Assembly (NCBI GenBank): GCA_965221505.1
Contig: CBDCSI010000001.1
Location: 1,116,001-1,180,000 of the forward strand
DNA length: 64,000 nt
Reading direction: 5' to 3'
Source: CAZPXZ01 sp965221505
Lineage (GTDB): Bacteria > Pseudomonadota > Alphaproteobacteria > Rhodobacterales > CAZPXZ01
The translations under genes and the position numbers were made by a program. The notes beneath the pieces are model-generated. The model ran no database searches and was not told the origin of the DNA. It was given only the letters and a program-made list of their open reading frames with translations. Below are positions 49,813 through 58,792 of this stretch, in pieces; position 1 is the first letter of the stretch; the number at the start of each line of letters is the position of its first letter.

Positions 49813-51161
49813 AACGGAATCGAATTGCCTGGTCGGCGGTCGCGCTGGCGGCGTATCTGGCCGGGCCCCTGGCCGGCAATCCGGCCCTCGCGCAGGCCGA
49901 CGTGGCCGACACCCTCAGGATCGTCGTCTCCGAGGGACGGACCGATCCGATCCGCATCGCCTTCGCGACGTTCGCCGGCGAGAACGCCGGATCCCGGGAC
50001 GCGGGGGACGACGTGCGTTCGGTGGCGCTGGCCGACCTGGTCGATTCGCAGTTGTTCGCCGAGGTTCCGAGGACGGCCTTCATCGAGAGGATCGAGGACT
50101 TTTCGGTCCGTCCGCAATTCGCGGACTGGCGTCTGATCAACGCGCAATGGCTGGTGACCGGCCAGTCCGAACTGACGGCGGACGGTCGTCTGGTGATCGG
50201 GTTCCGGCTCTGGGACGTCTTCGCGGGCCGGCTGGCGACCGGTCTCCAGCTCGCCGGTCCGCCGGAGTCCTGGCGGCGCATCGCGCACCGGGTGGCCGAC
50301 ACGGTCTATTCGGAAATTACCGGCGAGGGACCGTATTTCGATAGCCGGATCGCCTTCGTGGACGAATCCGGCCCGAAGAACGATCGGGCCAAGCGGCTCG
50401 CCATCATGGATCAGGACGGGGCGAACGTCCGCTACCTGCGGCCGACCGGCGAACTCTCGATGACCCCGAAATTCTCTCCGTCCCGGCAGGAACTCCTGTT
50501 CATTTCGTTCCTGCAGGGCCAGGCCCAGGTGTATCTGTACGAGATCGAAACGGGCCGGACGGAGTTCCTGGGAGACTTCGAGGGCATGACTTTCGCGCCG
50601 CGCTTCGGGCCGGACGGCCGGACGGCCGTCATGAGCTACGCGGAGGACGGCAACACCGACATCTACGTCATGGACCTGGAGACGCGGGAGCGCCGGCGCC
50701 TGACCCGCAACCCGGCGGTCGACACGGCGCCGACCTTCTCGCCCGACGGTTCCCGGATCGCGTTCGAATCGGACCGCGGCGCCGGACAGCAGATCTACGT
50801 GATGAACGCCGACGGCTCCGACCTCGAGCGGATCTCCTTCGGGGAGGGCACCTACGCGACGCCGGCGTGGTCTCCGCGGGGCGACCTGATCGCGTTCACC
50901 AAGCAATACCGGGGCAATTTCCATATCGGACTGATGCGCTCGGACGGCTCGGGCGAGCGAATTCTCACCGAGGGGTATCACAACGAGGGTCCGACCTGGG
51001 CGCCGAACGGCCGCGTGCTGATGTTCTTTCGCGAATTCCGCGACCCCGGGGCGCTGCCCGCGCTCTACACCATCGACGTGAGCGGACATTTCCTGCGCCT
51101 GATCGAAACGCCGAACGGCGCCTCGGACCCGTCCTGGTCCTCGGTTCTGGATCTGGGTTGA
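49809..51161 (+). CDS. tolB: Tol-Pal system beta-propeller protein TolB
   Basis: A 450-residue periplasmic protein: signal peptide (about 1-30, ending ALAQA), N-terminal mixed domain, then a six-bladed propeller with recurrent SPDG/SPRG-type turns (FSPDGSRIAFESDRGAGQQIYVMNADGSDLERIS). It links TolA to Pal. The ATG overlaps the tolA stop. No pal or cpoB gene follows; the next gene is ispH on the opposite strand, 11 bases away. Confidence 0.95.
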   Translation: MKRNRIAWSAVALAAYLAGPLAGNPALAQADVADTLRIVVSEGRTDPIRIAFATFAGENAGSRDAGDDVRSVALADLVDSQLFAEVPRTAFIERIEDFSVRPQFADWRLINAQWLVTGQSELTADGRLVIGFRLWDVFAGRLATGLQLAGPPESWRRIAHRVADTVYSEITGEGPYFDSRIAFVDESGPKNDRAKRLAIMDQDGANVRYLRPTGELSMTPKFSPSRQELLFISFLQGQAQVYLYEIETGRTEFLGDFEGMTFAPRFGPDGRTAVMSYAEDGNTDIYVMDLETRERRRLTRNPAVDTAPTFSPDGSRIAFESDRGAGQQIYVMNADGSDLERISFGEGTYATPAWSPRGDLIAFTKQYRGNFHIGLMRSDGSGERILTEGYHNEGPTWAPNGRVLMFFREFRDPGALPALYTIDVSGHFLRLIETPNGASDPSWSSVLDLG

Positions 51162-51172
51162 GGCGGCGCTTC

Positions 51173-52105
51173 CTACCCCGAGGGAGCGCGAATCTCGCGG
51201 GGCAGCTTGAACGACACCGACTCCCGGATTCCGTCCAGCGGTTCGACCTCGCCGGCCCCGAGCTGCCGGAGGCGCGCGACGACGTCCTGGACCAGGGATT
51301 CCGGCGCGGAGGCGCCGGCCGTGACGCCGACGGCGCGAACCCCGTCCAGCCAGCGGGGATCGAGGGCGTCCGCGTCGTCGATCAGGTAACTCGGAACGCC
51401 TGCCGCTTCGCCGATGTCCCGCAGGCGGTTCGAGTTCGAGCTGTTGGCGGAGCCGACCACGAGAATCAGGTCCGCGCGTTCGGCGAGCTCGCGCACCGCG
51501 ACCTGACGGTTCTGGGTGGCGTAGCAGATGTCGCGGACGTCCGGTCCCCGAATCGAGGGGAACCGCGCCTTGAGCGCCGCGATGATCTCGCGCGTGTCGT
51601 CGACGCTCAGCGTGGTCTGGGTGACGTAGGCGACCCGCTCGGGATCGGCCGGCTCGACGCCGGCGACGTCCGCCAGCGAGGAGACCAGATGCACCCGGCC
51701 CGGGATGCGCCCGAGCGTGCCGACGATCTCCGGGTGTCCGGCATGGCCGATCACGACGACCTCGCGACCTTCCCGGGCGTAGCGGATGCCTTCGCGGTGG
51801 ACTTTCTCCACCAGCGGGCAGGTCGCGTCGACGACCGGAAGCCGGCGACGATCCGCCTCTTCGGCCACGTGCCGCGACACCCCGTGGGCGCTGAACACGG
51901 TGACGGCGCCGTCGGGAACCTGGTCGAGCTCGTCGACGAACACCGCGCCCTGGCGGCGCAGATCCCGCAGGACGCGCTGGTTGTGCACGATCTCGTGCCG
52001 GACGTAGACCGGCGGCCCGAACCGCTCGAGCGCCCGTTCGACGGTCCGGATGGCGCGCACCACGCCCGCGCAATACCCGCGAGGCTGTGCGAGGACGATA
52101 CGCAT
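51173..52105 (-). CDS. ispH: 4-hydroxy-3-methylbut-2-enyl diphosphate reductase
   Basis: A 310-residue [4Fe-4S] enzyme of the MEP isoprenoid pathway. Cluster cysteines are in QPRGYCAGVVRAI, VDATCPLVEKVH and VRDICYATQNRQ; the HEIVHN and TQTTLS motifs complete the active site, and GSANSSNSNRL follows. ATG 52105 has GGAGG five bases upstream, so I prefer it to the ATG at 52150. It is convergent with tolB. Confidence 0.96.
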   Translation of the reverse strand: MRIVLAQPRGYCAGVVRAIRTVERALERFGPPVYVRHEIVHNQRVLRDLRRQGAVFVDELDQVPDGAVTVFSAHGVSRHVAEEADRRRLPVVDATCPLVEKVHREGIRYAREGREVVVIGHAGHPEIVGTLGRIPGRVHLVSSLADVAGVEPADPERVAYVTQTTLSVDDTREIIAALKARFPSIRGPDVRDICYATQNRQVAVRELAERADLILVVGSANSSNSNRLRDIGEAAGVPSYLIDDADALDPRWLDGVRAVGVTAGASAPESLVQDVVARLRQLGAGEVEPLDGIRESVSFKLPREIRAPSG

Positions 52106-52175
52106 GGGCGCCTCCGGCCTTCGGCTTGCGCGGGACTTCGGTCCGGTCATACCCGTTCGGCCGAACGCGGCGCCG

Positions 52176-53159
52176 TTACCAGCGCAGGAGCGCCGCGCCC
52201 CAGGTCAACCCGCCGCCCATGGCTTCCGCGAGGATGAGATCGCCGCGACGGATGCGACTGTCCTGCACCGCCGTCGAAAGCGCCAGCGGCACGGACGCCG
52301 CGGACGTGTTGCCGTGCTCCTCTATGGTGGTCACGATCTTCTCTCGCGGCATGCCGATGGACCGGGCGGCGCTCTCGATGATTCGGATGTTCGCCTGATG
52401 CGGAACGAGCCAGTCCACGTCGTCGACGCCGATTCCCGCCTCTTCCAGAACCTGCTCCGAGATGGCGGCCAGGTTGCGGACCGCATGCCGGAACACTTCC
52501 CGTCCGTTCATCCGGACGTGCCCGACGTTCCCGGTCGCGACGCCGCCGTCGACGTAGAGCAGGTCGCCCAACGCGCCGTCGGAACGGAGCCGGACCGACA
52601 ACAGCCCCTGCGGCGCAGACGGCTCTACCTCCTCGGCTTCGAGCACCAGCGCGCCGGCGCCGTCCCCGAACAGTACCGCCGTCGTCCGGTCCGACCAGTC
52701 GAGCAGGCGCGAAAACGTCTCGGATCCGACGACCAGCGCACGTTTGCTCCGCCCGCAGCGGATGTGCCCGTCGGCGGCGGCAAGGGCGTAGAGAAACCCG
52801 CAACAGACGGCCTGCAGATCGAACGCGAAGCCGCCGGTCATTCCGAGTTCGTGCTGGACGCGCGTGGCGGTCGCCGGAAACGTCCGGTCCGGCGTCGTGG
52901 TCGCCAGGACCACCAGGTCCAGATCGCGCGCTTCCAGACCGGCGTTCTCGAGCGCCATTCGGCTCGCCGCCACGGCGAGGTCCGCCGTCGTCTCCCCGTC
53001 CTTCGCACGCCGACGGCTGCGGATGCCGGAACGGCTGCGGATCCACTCGTCGCTGGTGTCGAGAATGCGCGAGAGATCGTCGTTCGTGACCACTTGCGAA
53101 GGCAGGTAGTGCCCGCAGCCGACCGCGACGGATCGAAGTTCCCGGTTGCCGCCCGTCAT
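52176..53159 (-). CDS. fabH: 3-oxoacyl-ACP synthase III (FabH)
   Basis: A 327-residue initiating condensing enzyme of fatty-acid synthesis. The catalytic triad is Cys in DLQAVCCGFLYALA (two adjacent cysteines; the first aligns with the nucleophile), His in LVPHQANIRII and Asn in IEEHGNTSAASVPLAL. It condenses acetyl-CoA with malonyl-ACP. ATGA overlap with plsX indicates an operon rpmF-plsX-fabH. Confidence 0.96.
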   Translation of the reverse strand: MTGGNRELRSVAVGCGHYLPSQVVTNDDLSRILDTSDEWIRSRSGIRSRRRAKDGETTADLAVAASRMALENAGLEARDLDLVVLATTTPDRTFPATATRVQHELGMTGGFAFDLQAVCCGFLYALAAADGHIRCGRSKRALVVGSETFSRLLDWSDRTTAVLFGDGAGALVLEAEEVEPSAPQGLLSVRLRSDGALGDLLYVDGGVATGNVGHVRMNGREVFRHAVRNLAAISEQVLEEAGIGVDDVDWLVPHQANIRIIESAARSIGMPREKIVTTIEEHGNTSAASVPLALSTAVQDSRIRRGDLILAEAMGGGLTWGAALLRW

Positions 53160-54229
53160 CCCCGGTCCGCCTCCCGCTTCGAGGGCGGTGCGATCTGCTC
53201 GCGGCAGGCGGCGAGTTCCCGCGCGATCAGCGCCGGCAAATTCCGTTCGCTCACGCGGATCGCAAGGTCGACGGCGGCCTCGATGCCCCGCGCGTCCGCG
53301 CGCCCGTGGCTCTTGACGACGATCCCGTTCAGGCCGAGCAGGACGCCGCCGTTCAGCCGGCGCGGATCGATCTGCTTGCGGAATCCGCGGAAGGACGCGT
53401 AAGCGGGCAGGACCGCCAGCCGGGCCAGCGGATTCGCCTTGACGGCCGTGGTGATCGCCGTGCGAATGAAGTCGGCGACGCCCTCGGCGGTCTTCAGCGC
53501 CACGTTGCCCGAGAAACCGTCCGTCACGATGACGTCTGCGACGTCCTGGGTGATCTCGTTCCCCTCGGCGAAGCCCACATATTCGAATCGGGCGCCGTCG
53601 GCCGCCGCCAGATCGGAGAGCAGGCCGTCCGCTTCCCGGACTTCCGGCCGGCCTTTCATCTTCTCGGAGCCGATATTGAGCAGGGCGATTCGCGGGCGTT
53701 CGACTTTCAGCGCCGCCCGGGCGTATTCGCTTCCCATGACCGCGTAGGCGAGAAGGTCCGGCCCGGTCGCCATGTAATGCGCCCCCATGTCCAGCATGAC
53801 CGTCGACTTGTTGCGCGTGGTGGTGGGCCAGAGGGCGGCGATGGCGGGTCTCGGCGCGCCGTCGACCGTCTTCAGCGCCGTGGCGGCCATCAACGAGAGC
53901 GCGCCGGTGTTTCCGCAGGAGACGGCGACCCGCGCTTCGCCTGCGACCACCGCGGCGATCGCGGCCCACATGCTGGTGCCCTCGCGGTCCCGGAGGGCGC
54001 GGGCGGCCTTCGCGTCCATGGCGACCGTATCGGGGGCGTGCCGAATCGCGTGGCGCCCTTGGATGGGACTCCGGCGGGAGATGGTCCGCCCGAGTACCGC
54101 CTCGTCGCCGGCGAGGACGAAGCGGACGGAGGAATTCGTGCGGCAGACGCGCTCGATGCCCCGAATCACCGGGGCCGGTCCGTCGTCGCCGCCCATGGCG
54201 TCGACGGCGATCGCGGCATGGGCGCTCAC
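53156..54229 (-). CDS. plsX: Phosphate acyltransferase PlsX
   Basis: About 357 residues. It makes acyl-phosphate from acyl-ACP for phospholipid synthesis. The N-terminus AIAVDAMGGDDGPAPVIRG, the central VSCGNTGALSLMAATALKTV and RPAIAALWPTT, and the LLNIGSE and VTDGFSGNVALKTAEG motifs are diagnostic. The start is uncertain: a 15-bp repeat supplies in-frame GTG codons at 54229, 54244, 54259 and 54274, none with a good ribosome site. I list the most downstream one, giving the length nearest to the family. Confidence 0.93.
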   Translation of the reverse strand: MSAHAAIAVDAMGGDDGPAPVIRGIERVCRTNSSVRFVLAGDEAVLGRTISRRSPIQGRHAIRHAPDTVAMDAKAARALRDREGTSMWAAIAAVVAGEARVAVSCGNTGALSLMAATALKTVDGAPRPAIAALWPTTTRNKSTVMLDMGAHYMATGPDLLAYAVMGSEYARAALKVERPRIALLNIGSEKMKGRPEVREADGLLSDLAAADGARFEYVGFAEGNEITQDVADVIVTDGFSGNVALKTAEGVADFIRTAITTAVKANPLARLAVLPAYASFRGFRKQIDPRRLNGGVLLGLNGIVVKSHGRADARGIEAAVDLAIRVSERNLPALIARELAACREQIAPPSKREADRG

Positions 54230-54274
54230 GGTCTCGGCGCTCACGGTCTCGACGCTCACGGTCTCGACGCTCAC
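54224..54274. repeat. 15-bp tandem repeat at the plsX start, about 3.4 units
   Basis: Units of gctcacggtctcgac on the plus strand. On the minus strand each unit reads GTG-AGC-GTC/GCC-GAG-ACC, so every unit offers a potential GTG start in the same frame. Copy-number change would alter the number of starts and the N-terminal length without a frameshift. Confidence 0.85.
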
Positions 54275-54501
54275 CGGGCGGCCCGGCGCGACGCGGCGCT
54301 CCCCGTCGTCCCGACGTTCCCCGTTCGCCCGTGCCGAAGGGTCGGCCGTCGGCCGGCGTCGTTGCCGAAGCGTCGTCTCATGTCGAATTCCGATCGGGAC
54401 GCCGGTCTGGAGTTCGCTTCCGCGCAGCGCTCGACCGCGGGCATGACGCGACCCGAACGACTCCGCAGGGTTCGTCGGCCCGGCCGCTCCGAATCGCGCG
54501 C

Positions 54502-54708
54502 TCAGCCGTTGTGGTCTTCGTCTTCCTCGACTTCGACCAGGAGGACTTCCCGACCCCTGTAATGGCCGCAATACGGGCAGACATGGTGCGACAGGCGTCG
54601 CGTTTCCGAGCACTCCGGGCAGGCAGAGGCGCGAGCCCAGCCCACCCTCTGATGCGAACGGCGCATTCCCCGCCGCGAGCGCGATACTTTCTTTGCAGGT
54701 ACGGCCAT
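54502..54708 (-). CDS. rpmF: 50S ribosomal protein L32
   Basis: A 68-residue zinc-ribbon ribosomal protein: MAVPAKKVSRSRRGMRRSHQ is the family signature, with zinc cysteines in CPECSETRRLSHHVCPYCG. The acidic tail EVEEDEDHNG is a little longer than usual. First gene of rpmF-plsX-fabH. Confidence 0.96.
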   Translation of the reverse strand: MAVPAKKVSRSRRGMRRSHQRVGWARASACPECSETRRLSHHVCPYCGHYRGREVLLVEVEEDEDHNG

Positions 54709-54767
54709 CGGAAACCCGTCCGTTCTGTTGCATGGGGAACCGCAGCGATCAGTTCGCTGCAGCCGCT

Positions 54768-54795
54768 ATCATACCGAGCGCGCAGGGATGGGCAA
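54768..54795 (-). promoter_or_regulatory. Predicted promoter of rpmF-plsX-fabH
   Basis: Minus strand: TTGCCC (54790-54795), 16 bases, TATGAT (54768-54773), about 60 bases before the rpmF start. The -10 box is five of six to consensus. Confidence 0.45.
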
Positions 54796-54894
54796 GACGC
54801 CGGACAGCGGTCGCGCGCGCGGCGCTTCGGAAGTCGTCTTCGGCTATCATTCCGAGGCCGGGACGCCCGGCGGGTCGCGCAGGGGGAGAAGGGA

Positions 54895-55410
54895 ATGGAC
54901 AGATCGACAGCGGTCGCCGGGCGGTCGCGCTCGGGAGGGACCGGAAACGGCGGCGCGGTCGGCGCCGACCGGACTTCGATTCGCTGCGTCCGATTCGCCG
55001 CGGCCGCGCTCGCGCTGCTTCTGACCGCCGCCTGCGATCCGACCGTCAACACCCACGGTCAGGTCTGGCGCGGCGTCCTGCCCGGCGATATCGAGGTCGG
55101 CGTCGATACGCGGGAGACGGTCCTGCAGCGGCTCGGAACGCCGACGGCGGAGGGCCTCGAACAGGGCGCGCCGTGGATCTACGTCAGCGAACGGGTGATG
55201 GTGCGCGGCGCGCGGCCGGAAGAATCGCTCGAACATCGCGCGGTGGTGATCCGGTTCGACGCCGGAGGAAGGGTCGTTTCGGTCGAGGAGCTCGGACCCG
55301 AGGACCGCATGGAAGTGGCGCTCAGCGGCCGCGAGACTCCGACCCGGGGCCGGTCGCTGAGCCTGATTCAACAGCTGCTCGGAAACGTCGGGCGCTTCGA
55401 GAGCCAGTAG
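54895..55410 (+). CDS. bamE: Outer membrane assembly lipoprotein BamE (SmpA/OmlA)
   Basis: A 171-residue lipoprotein. The N-terminal segment ends in the lipobox LLLTAAC, so the mature protein begins at that cysteine. The BamE fold is seen in GDIEVGVDTRETVLQRLGTPTAEGLEQGAPWIYVSERV and VVIRFDAGGRVVSVEEL. It is an accessory subunit of the BAM complex. GGGGGAGAAGGG precedes the ATG. The N-region before the hydrophobic stretch is longer than usual (about 35 residues). It is divergent from rpmF. Confidence 0.92.
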   Translation: MDRSTAVAGRSRSGGTGNGGAVGADRTSIRCVRFAAAALALLLTAACDPTVNTHGQVWRGVLPGDIEVGVDTRETVLQRLGTPTAEGLEQGAPWIYVSERVMVRGARPEESLEHRAVVIRFDAGGRVVSVEELGPEDRMEVALSGRETPTRGRSLSLIQQLLGNVGRFESQ

Positions 55411-55430
55411 GGCGGGCCCCCGCAGCCGGG

Positions 55431-56633
55431 TCAGATCCGCTTCCAGGCGCCCGCCGGCGCGGCGTAGACCAGCGGCGCCAGCGCCAGGGCGGCGACCGCG
55501 ACCGCGGGGAAGAGCGCAAACAGGACGGCGTCCCAGCCTCCGGCGTCGAGAAGCGCCCCGGACGCGAAGCTCGCGACGACGACCAGACCGAACACCAGCG
55601 TGTCGTTCAGGCCCTGCACGCGGGCCCGGTCTTCCTCGGCGTGGTTCGCGGCGAGCAGGCTGGTCGAGCCGATGAACGAAAAGTTCCACGCCAATCCGAG
55701 CAGGATCAGCGATACGTAGTAGTTCGGCACGGCGTTCCCTGCGAGCGCCGCCGCGCCGGCGGCCGCGAACAGCGCGAGGCCGCAGGCGATGACGCGGACA
55801 TGGCCGAAGCGGGCGACCAGGTGGCCGGTGAAGAAGCTCGGGCCGAACATCGCCACTGCGTGCCAGCGGACGACGTCCGCCGCGGTTTCCGTCGTGCAGC
55901 CGATGGCGACCATGGCCAGCGGCGTGGCGGTCATGACCAGATTCATCGCCGCGTAGGACACCATGCCGCACAGCATCGCCGCCGCGACCGTCGGGCGCCG
56001 GAGAATCTGCCCGAGCGGTCGTCCCGCGCCGCGGCGTCGGGGCGGAGGCGGCGGCAGGTCGAGGCCGAAAAAGATCAGCGAACCCAGCGCGTTGACCGCG
56101 GCGAGGGCGAGGTAGGTGCCGGCATAGGGCGTGGCGCCGAGGAGGTCGTGGGTCTGCCTGACGAGCTCGGGTCCGATCAGCGCGGCGGCGAGGCCGCCGG
56201 CGAGGACCCAGGAGATCGCCTTCGGCCGGAAAGCGGGAGTCGCGGCGTCGGCTGCGGCAAATCGAAAATATCCCTGGCTCGCCTGATACAGCCCGATCAG
56301 GAAGGAGCCGAGCAGGAACAGCGGAAAGGAACCCGCAAAGAGCGCCCAGGCGCAGAGCAGCCCGGCTGCGGCGCCGGAGCCGGCTCCGAGCGCGAAGCCC
56401 GCGCGCCGCCCGAACCGGCCCATGAACAGCGATATCAGTCCGGTCGAGCTTGCGCTGGCGAGGATCATCATCGAGATCGGCAGGGTCGCGGTCTGCGGAG
56501 ACGGCGCCAGAATCAGGCCTGACAGGCCGCCCACGATGATGTGCATGGCGATCTGGGCGCCGAGTACCCCGTGCGCCAGGGAGAGGAGGAGGACGTTCCG
56601 GCGCTCGACTCGACCGGAGGGCGCGGCGCTCAC
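55431..56633 (-). CDS. MFS transporter
   Basis: A 400-residue protein with about 12 hydrophobic segments in two halves and the MFS motif-A-like loop LFMGRFGRRAG between helices 2 and 3. No known substrate signature is visible. GTG 56633 overlaps the nusB stop (GTGA), which places it at the end of the ribE-ribBA-ribH-nusB transcript. Export of a riboflavin-related compound is conceivable from position only. Confidence 0.85.
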   Translation of the reverse strand: MSAAPSGRVERRNVLLLSLAHGVLGAQIAMHIIVGGLSGLILAPSPQTATLPISMMILASASSTGLISLFMGRFGRRAGFALGAGSGAAAGLLCAWALFAGSFPLFLLGSFLIGLYQASQGYFRFAAADAATPAFRPKAISWVLAGGLAAALIGPELVRQTHDLLGATPYAGTYLALAAVNALGSLIFFGLDLPPPPPRRRGAGRPLGQILRRPTVAAAMLCGMVSYAAMNLVMTATPLAMVAIGCTTETAADVVRWHAVAMFGPSFFTGHLVARFGHVRVIACGLALFAAAGAAALAGNAVPNYYVSLILLGLAWNFSFIGSTSLLAANHAEEDRARVQGLNDTLVFGLVVVASFASGALLDAGGWDAVLFALFPAVAVAALALAPLVYAAPAGAWKRI

Positions 56634-57202
56634 CCGGGCCGCTCCGCCCCGCCTTCCGCCAACGCGCACGCGATGCCTTCCAGCATGGCGTTGGCGAAGC
56701 CGATCTCCCGCTCGCTGCCGCCGAACGCCCGCGCGAGGTCCGTATAGTCGCGCAGGATTTCCTTCCGGCTCGCCGTGTCCGCCGCGAGCTCGCCGCCGGC
56801 CGCGCGAAGCGACGCGCGGAGCACGGGATCGAGTCGCTCCGACGTCCAACCCTCCTTCAGACGCTGCCGGATGGCCGCGTCGACCCTTCGGCGGTGCCGG
56901 CCCGCGGCGCGCACCGCGTTTGCGAAGGTGGTCTCGTCGGCAGGGCCGAGCGATTCGCTGGCCGTCGCCGTCGCGTCGGGGCGCAGCCGGTGCTCGCGAT
57001 ATTCCGCGATCAGGCTCGCCAGTCCGACTCCCGTCATTTCGGCCTGGTAGAGGGCCTGCACGGCGGCGAAGCGGGCCGCGCATCGCCGGTGGCGCGCGGA
57101 GCCGGGCGCCGGGCGGCCCCGGCGCGCCCGCGAAGCCGGGTTCGGCCCGGATTCGGGCGGAGCGCCGTCTACGCCGGAGTCGCTCTCCCCGTCCCTCGCC
57201 AT
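56630..57202 (-). CDS. nusB: Transcription antitermination factor NusB
   Basis: A 190-residue all-helical protein: ARFAAVQALYQAEMTG is the conserved first helix and VLRASLRAAGGELAADTASRKEILRDYTDLARAFGGSEREIGFANAMLEGIA the C-terminal half. With NusE it binds boxA in rRNA leader transcripts. A basic, glycine-rich extension of about 38 residues precedes the domain. It follows ribH as in many bacteria. Confidence 0.94.
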   Translation of the reverse strand: MARDGESDSGVDGAPPESGPNPASRARRGRPAPGSARHRRCAARFAAVQALYQAEMTGVGLASLIAEYREHRLRPDATATASESLGPADETTFANAVRAAGRHRRRVDAAIRQRLKEGWTSERLDPVLRASLRAAGGELAADTASRKEILRDYTDLARAFGGSEREIGFANAMLEGIACALAEGGAERPG

Positions 57203-57210
57203 GCGCCCGG

Positions 57211-57669
57211 TCAGTCCTGCAGGTTTCGCCGGACGTCGATCAGCGACAGGCAGGCGCGTGCTGCGTGACCGCCCGCGTTCTTGCCGGCCGGATCCGCGCG
57301 CACCAGCGCCTGCCGCGCGTTCTCGACGGTCAGCACGCCGTTCCCGATCGCCAGTCCGTCGCGAATTCCGAGTTCCGTCAGGCCGCGCGCGCTCTCGCCG
57401 GCGACGATGTCGTAGTGGGACGTCTCGCCCCGAATCACGCAGCCCAGCGCGACGAATCCGTCGGCCCGCCAGGCCGAAGGCGCCGTCGCGGCGATCCGGA
57501 TCGCGGTCGGGATTTCCAGCGCTCCGGGCACGTCGATCCGGCGCAACTCCGCCGACCGCTCGGCCAGGACGGCTTCCGCCCCGGCCAGGAGATTCGCCAG
57601 GATTTCCGGGTAGTAGGGCGCGGCGACCAGCAGGATTCGCGGGCGGGAATCCGACGCGTCGCTACCCAT
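57211..57669 (-). CDS. ribH: 6,7-dimethyl-8-ribityllumazine synthase
   Basis: A 152-residue enzyme for the penultimate step of riboflavin synthesis. Visible: VPGALEIPTAIRIAA, VALGCVIRGETSHYDIVAGESARGL (catalytic histidine in SHYD), IGNGVLTVENARQALVRAD and AGGHAARACLSLI. The stop-start relation with ribBA is an eight-base overlap. Confidence 0.96.
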   Translation of the reverse strand: MGSDASDSRPRILLVAAPYYPEILANLLAGAEAVLAERSAELRRIDVPGALEIPTAIRIAATAPSAWRADGFVALGCVIRGETSHYDIVAGESARGLTELGIRDGLAIGNGVLTVENARQALVRADPAGKNAGGHAARACLSLIDVRRNLQD

Positions 57670-58792
57670 GGCCCGGGGTCTCCTGCAACCGCTGCACCTC
57701 GGCGATTCGCAGACCGTATCCCTCGATCCCGGCGATCTTCGGCGGCGGGGAGTGGGTCAGCAAGATCATGGCGCGAACTCCGAGCTCGCGCAGGATGGCT
57801 GCCCCGGTTCCGTATTGGCGAAGCGTTCTCGATTCGCTGACTTCCTCTTCCGCCTCCGACAGGCGGTCGGTGATTTCGTGCGGATTTCCGTCCCGCACCA
57901 GCGCGATCACCCCGTGACCCTCGGACTCGATGCGGCGGACGGCGGCGGGAATCCGTCCCGCGAGACCGGACCGCATGCCGAGCAGGTCGTCGAGCACGCT
58001 GATGGCGTGCACGCGCACCAGTTCCGTGGGCCGCACCTCGCCGAGCACCAGCGCGACGTGTTCGGAATCCTCGATTCGGTCGCGGTACACCTTGAGTTGC
58101 CACTCGCGCCCCGAGGGCGAGGTCCAGCCGTGCGTGGCAATCAGCTCCACGATCCGGTCGTGCCGGAGCCGGTAGGCGATCAGGTCCGCGATCGTACCGA
58201 TTCGCAGGCCGTGCCGTTCGGCGAACGGGATCAGGTCCGGCAGCCGCGCCATGCTGCCGTCCTCCCGCAGGATTTCGCAGATCACGGCCGAGGGATTGAG
58301 GCCCGCGAGTCGCGCGATGTCGACCGCCGCCTCGGTGTGGCCGGCGCGGGCCAGAACGCCGCCCGGGCGGGAGCGGAGCGGGAAGACGTGGCCGGGCGTC
58401 ACGATGTCGTCCGGGCCGGTGGCCGGATCGATCGCAGTGGCGATGGTGCGGGCGCGATCCTGCACCGAGGTCCCGGTGGTGATTCCCTCCCGCGCCTCGA
58501 TCGACAGGGTGAACGCCGTGTCCATCCGGGTGCGGTGCTTGGGCGAGAGCGCGACCAGGCCGAGCCCCTCGATGCGTTCCGGCGTCAGCGAAAGGCAGAC
58601 GATTCCGCGCCCGTGCGTGGCCATGAAGTTGATCGCCTCGGGCGTGGCCATTTGCGCGGGCACGATGAGGTCGCCCTCGTTCTCGCGCTCCTCATGGTCG
58701 ACCAGGATGAAGATTCGCCCGTTGCGGGCATCTTCGATGATGGTCTCGATGGGCGACACCGGCCCCGTATTCGGGGGGATTGGTTCAGGCAT
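57662..58792 (-). CDS. ribB: 3,4-dihydroxy-2-butanone-4-phosphate synthase fused to a degenerate GTP cyclohydrolase II domain
   Basis: A 376-residue RibBA-type protein. The N-terminal DHBP synthase (about 1-215) is intact: VDHEERENEGDLIVPAQMATPEAINFMATHGRG and RPGGVLARAGHTEAAVDIARLAGL. The C-terminal half follows the RibA fold (VALVLGEV...VRVH, YGTGAAILRELGVRAMILLTHSPPPKIAGIEGYGL) but the zinc cysteines and the RQEGRGIGL loop are gone, replaced by AISVLDDLLGMRSG and VRDGNPHEI. GTP cyclohydrolase activity is therefore unlikely, and a separate ribA is expected elsewhere. Confidence 0.93.
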   Translation of the reverse strand: MPEPIPPNTGPVSPIETIIEDARNGRIFILVDHEERENEGDLIVPAQMATPEAINFMATHGRGIVCLSLTPERIEGLGLVALSPKHRTRMDTAFTLSIEAREGITTGTSVQDRARTIATAIDPATGPDDIVTPGHVFPLRSRPGGVLARAGHTEAAVDIARLAGLNPSAVICEILREDGSMARLPDLIPFAERHGLRIGTIADLIAYRLRHDRIVELIATHGWTSPSGREWQLKVYRDRIEDSEHVALVLGEVRPTELVRVHAISVLDDLLGMRSGLAGRIPAAVRRIESEGHGVIALVRDGNPHEITDRLSEAEEEVSESRTLRQYGTGAAILRELGVRAMILLTHSPPPKIAGIEGYGLRIAEVQRLQETPGHG

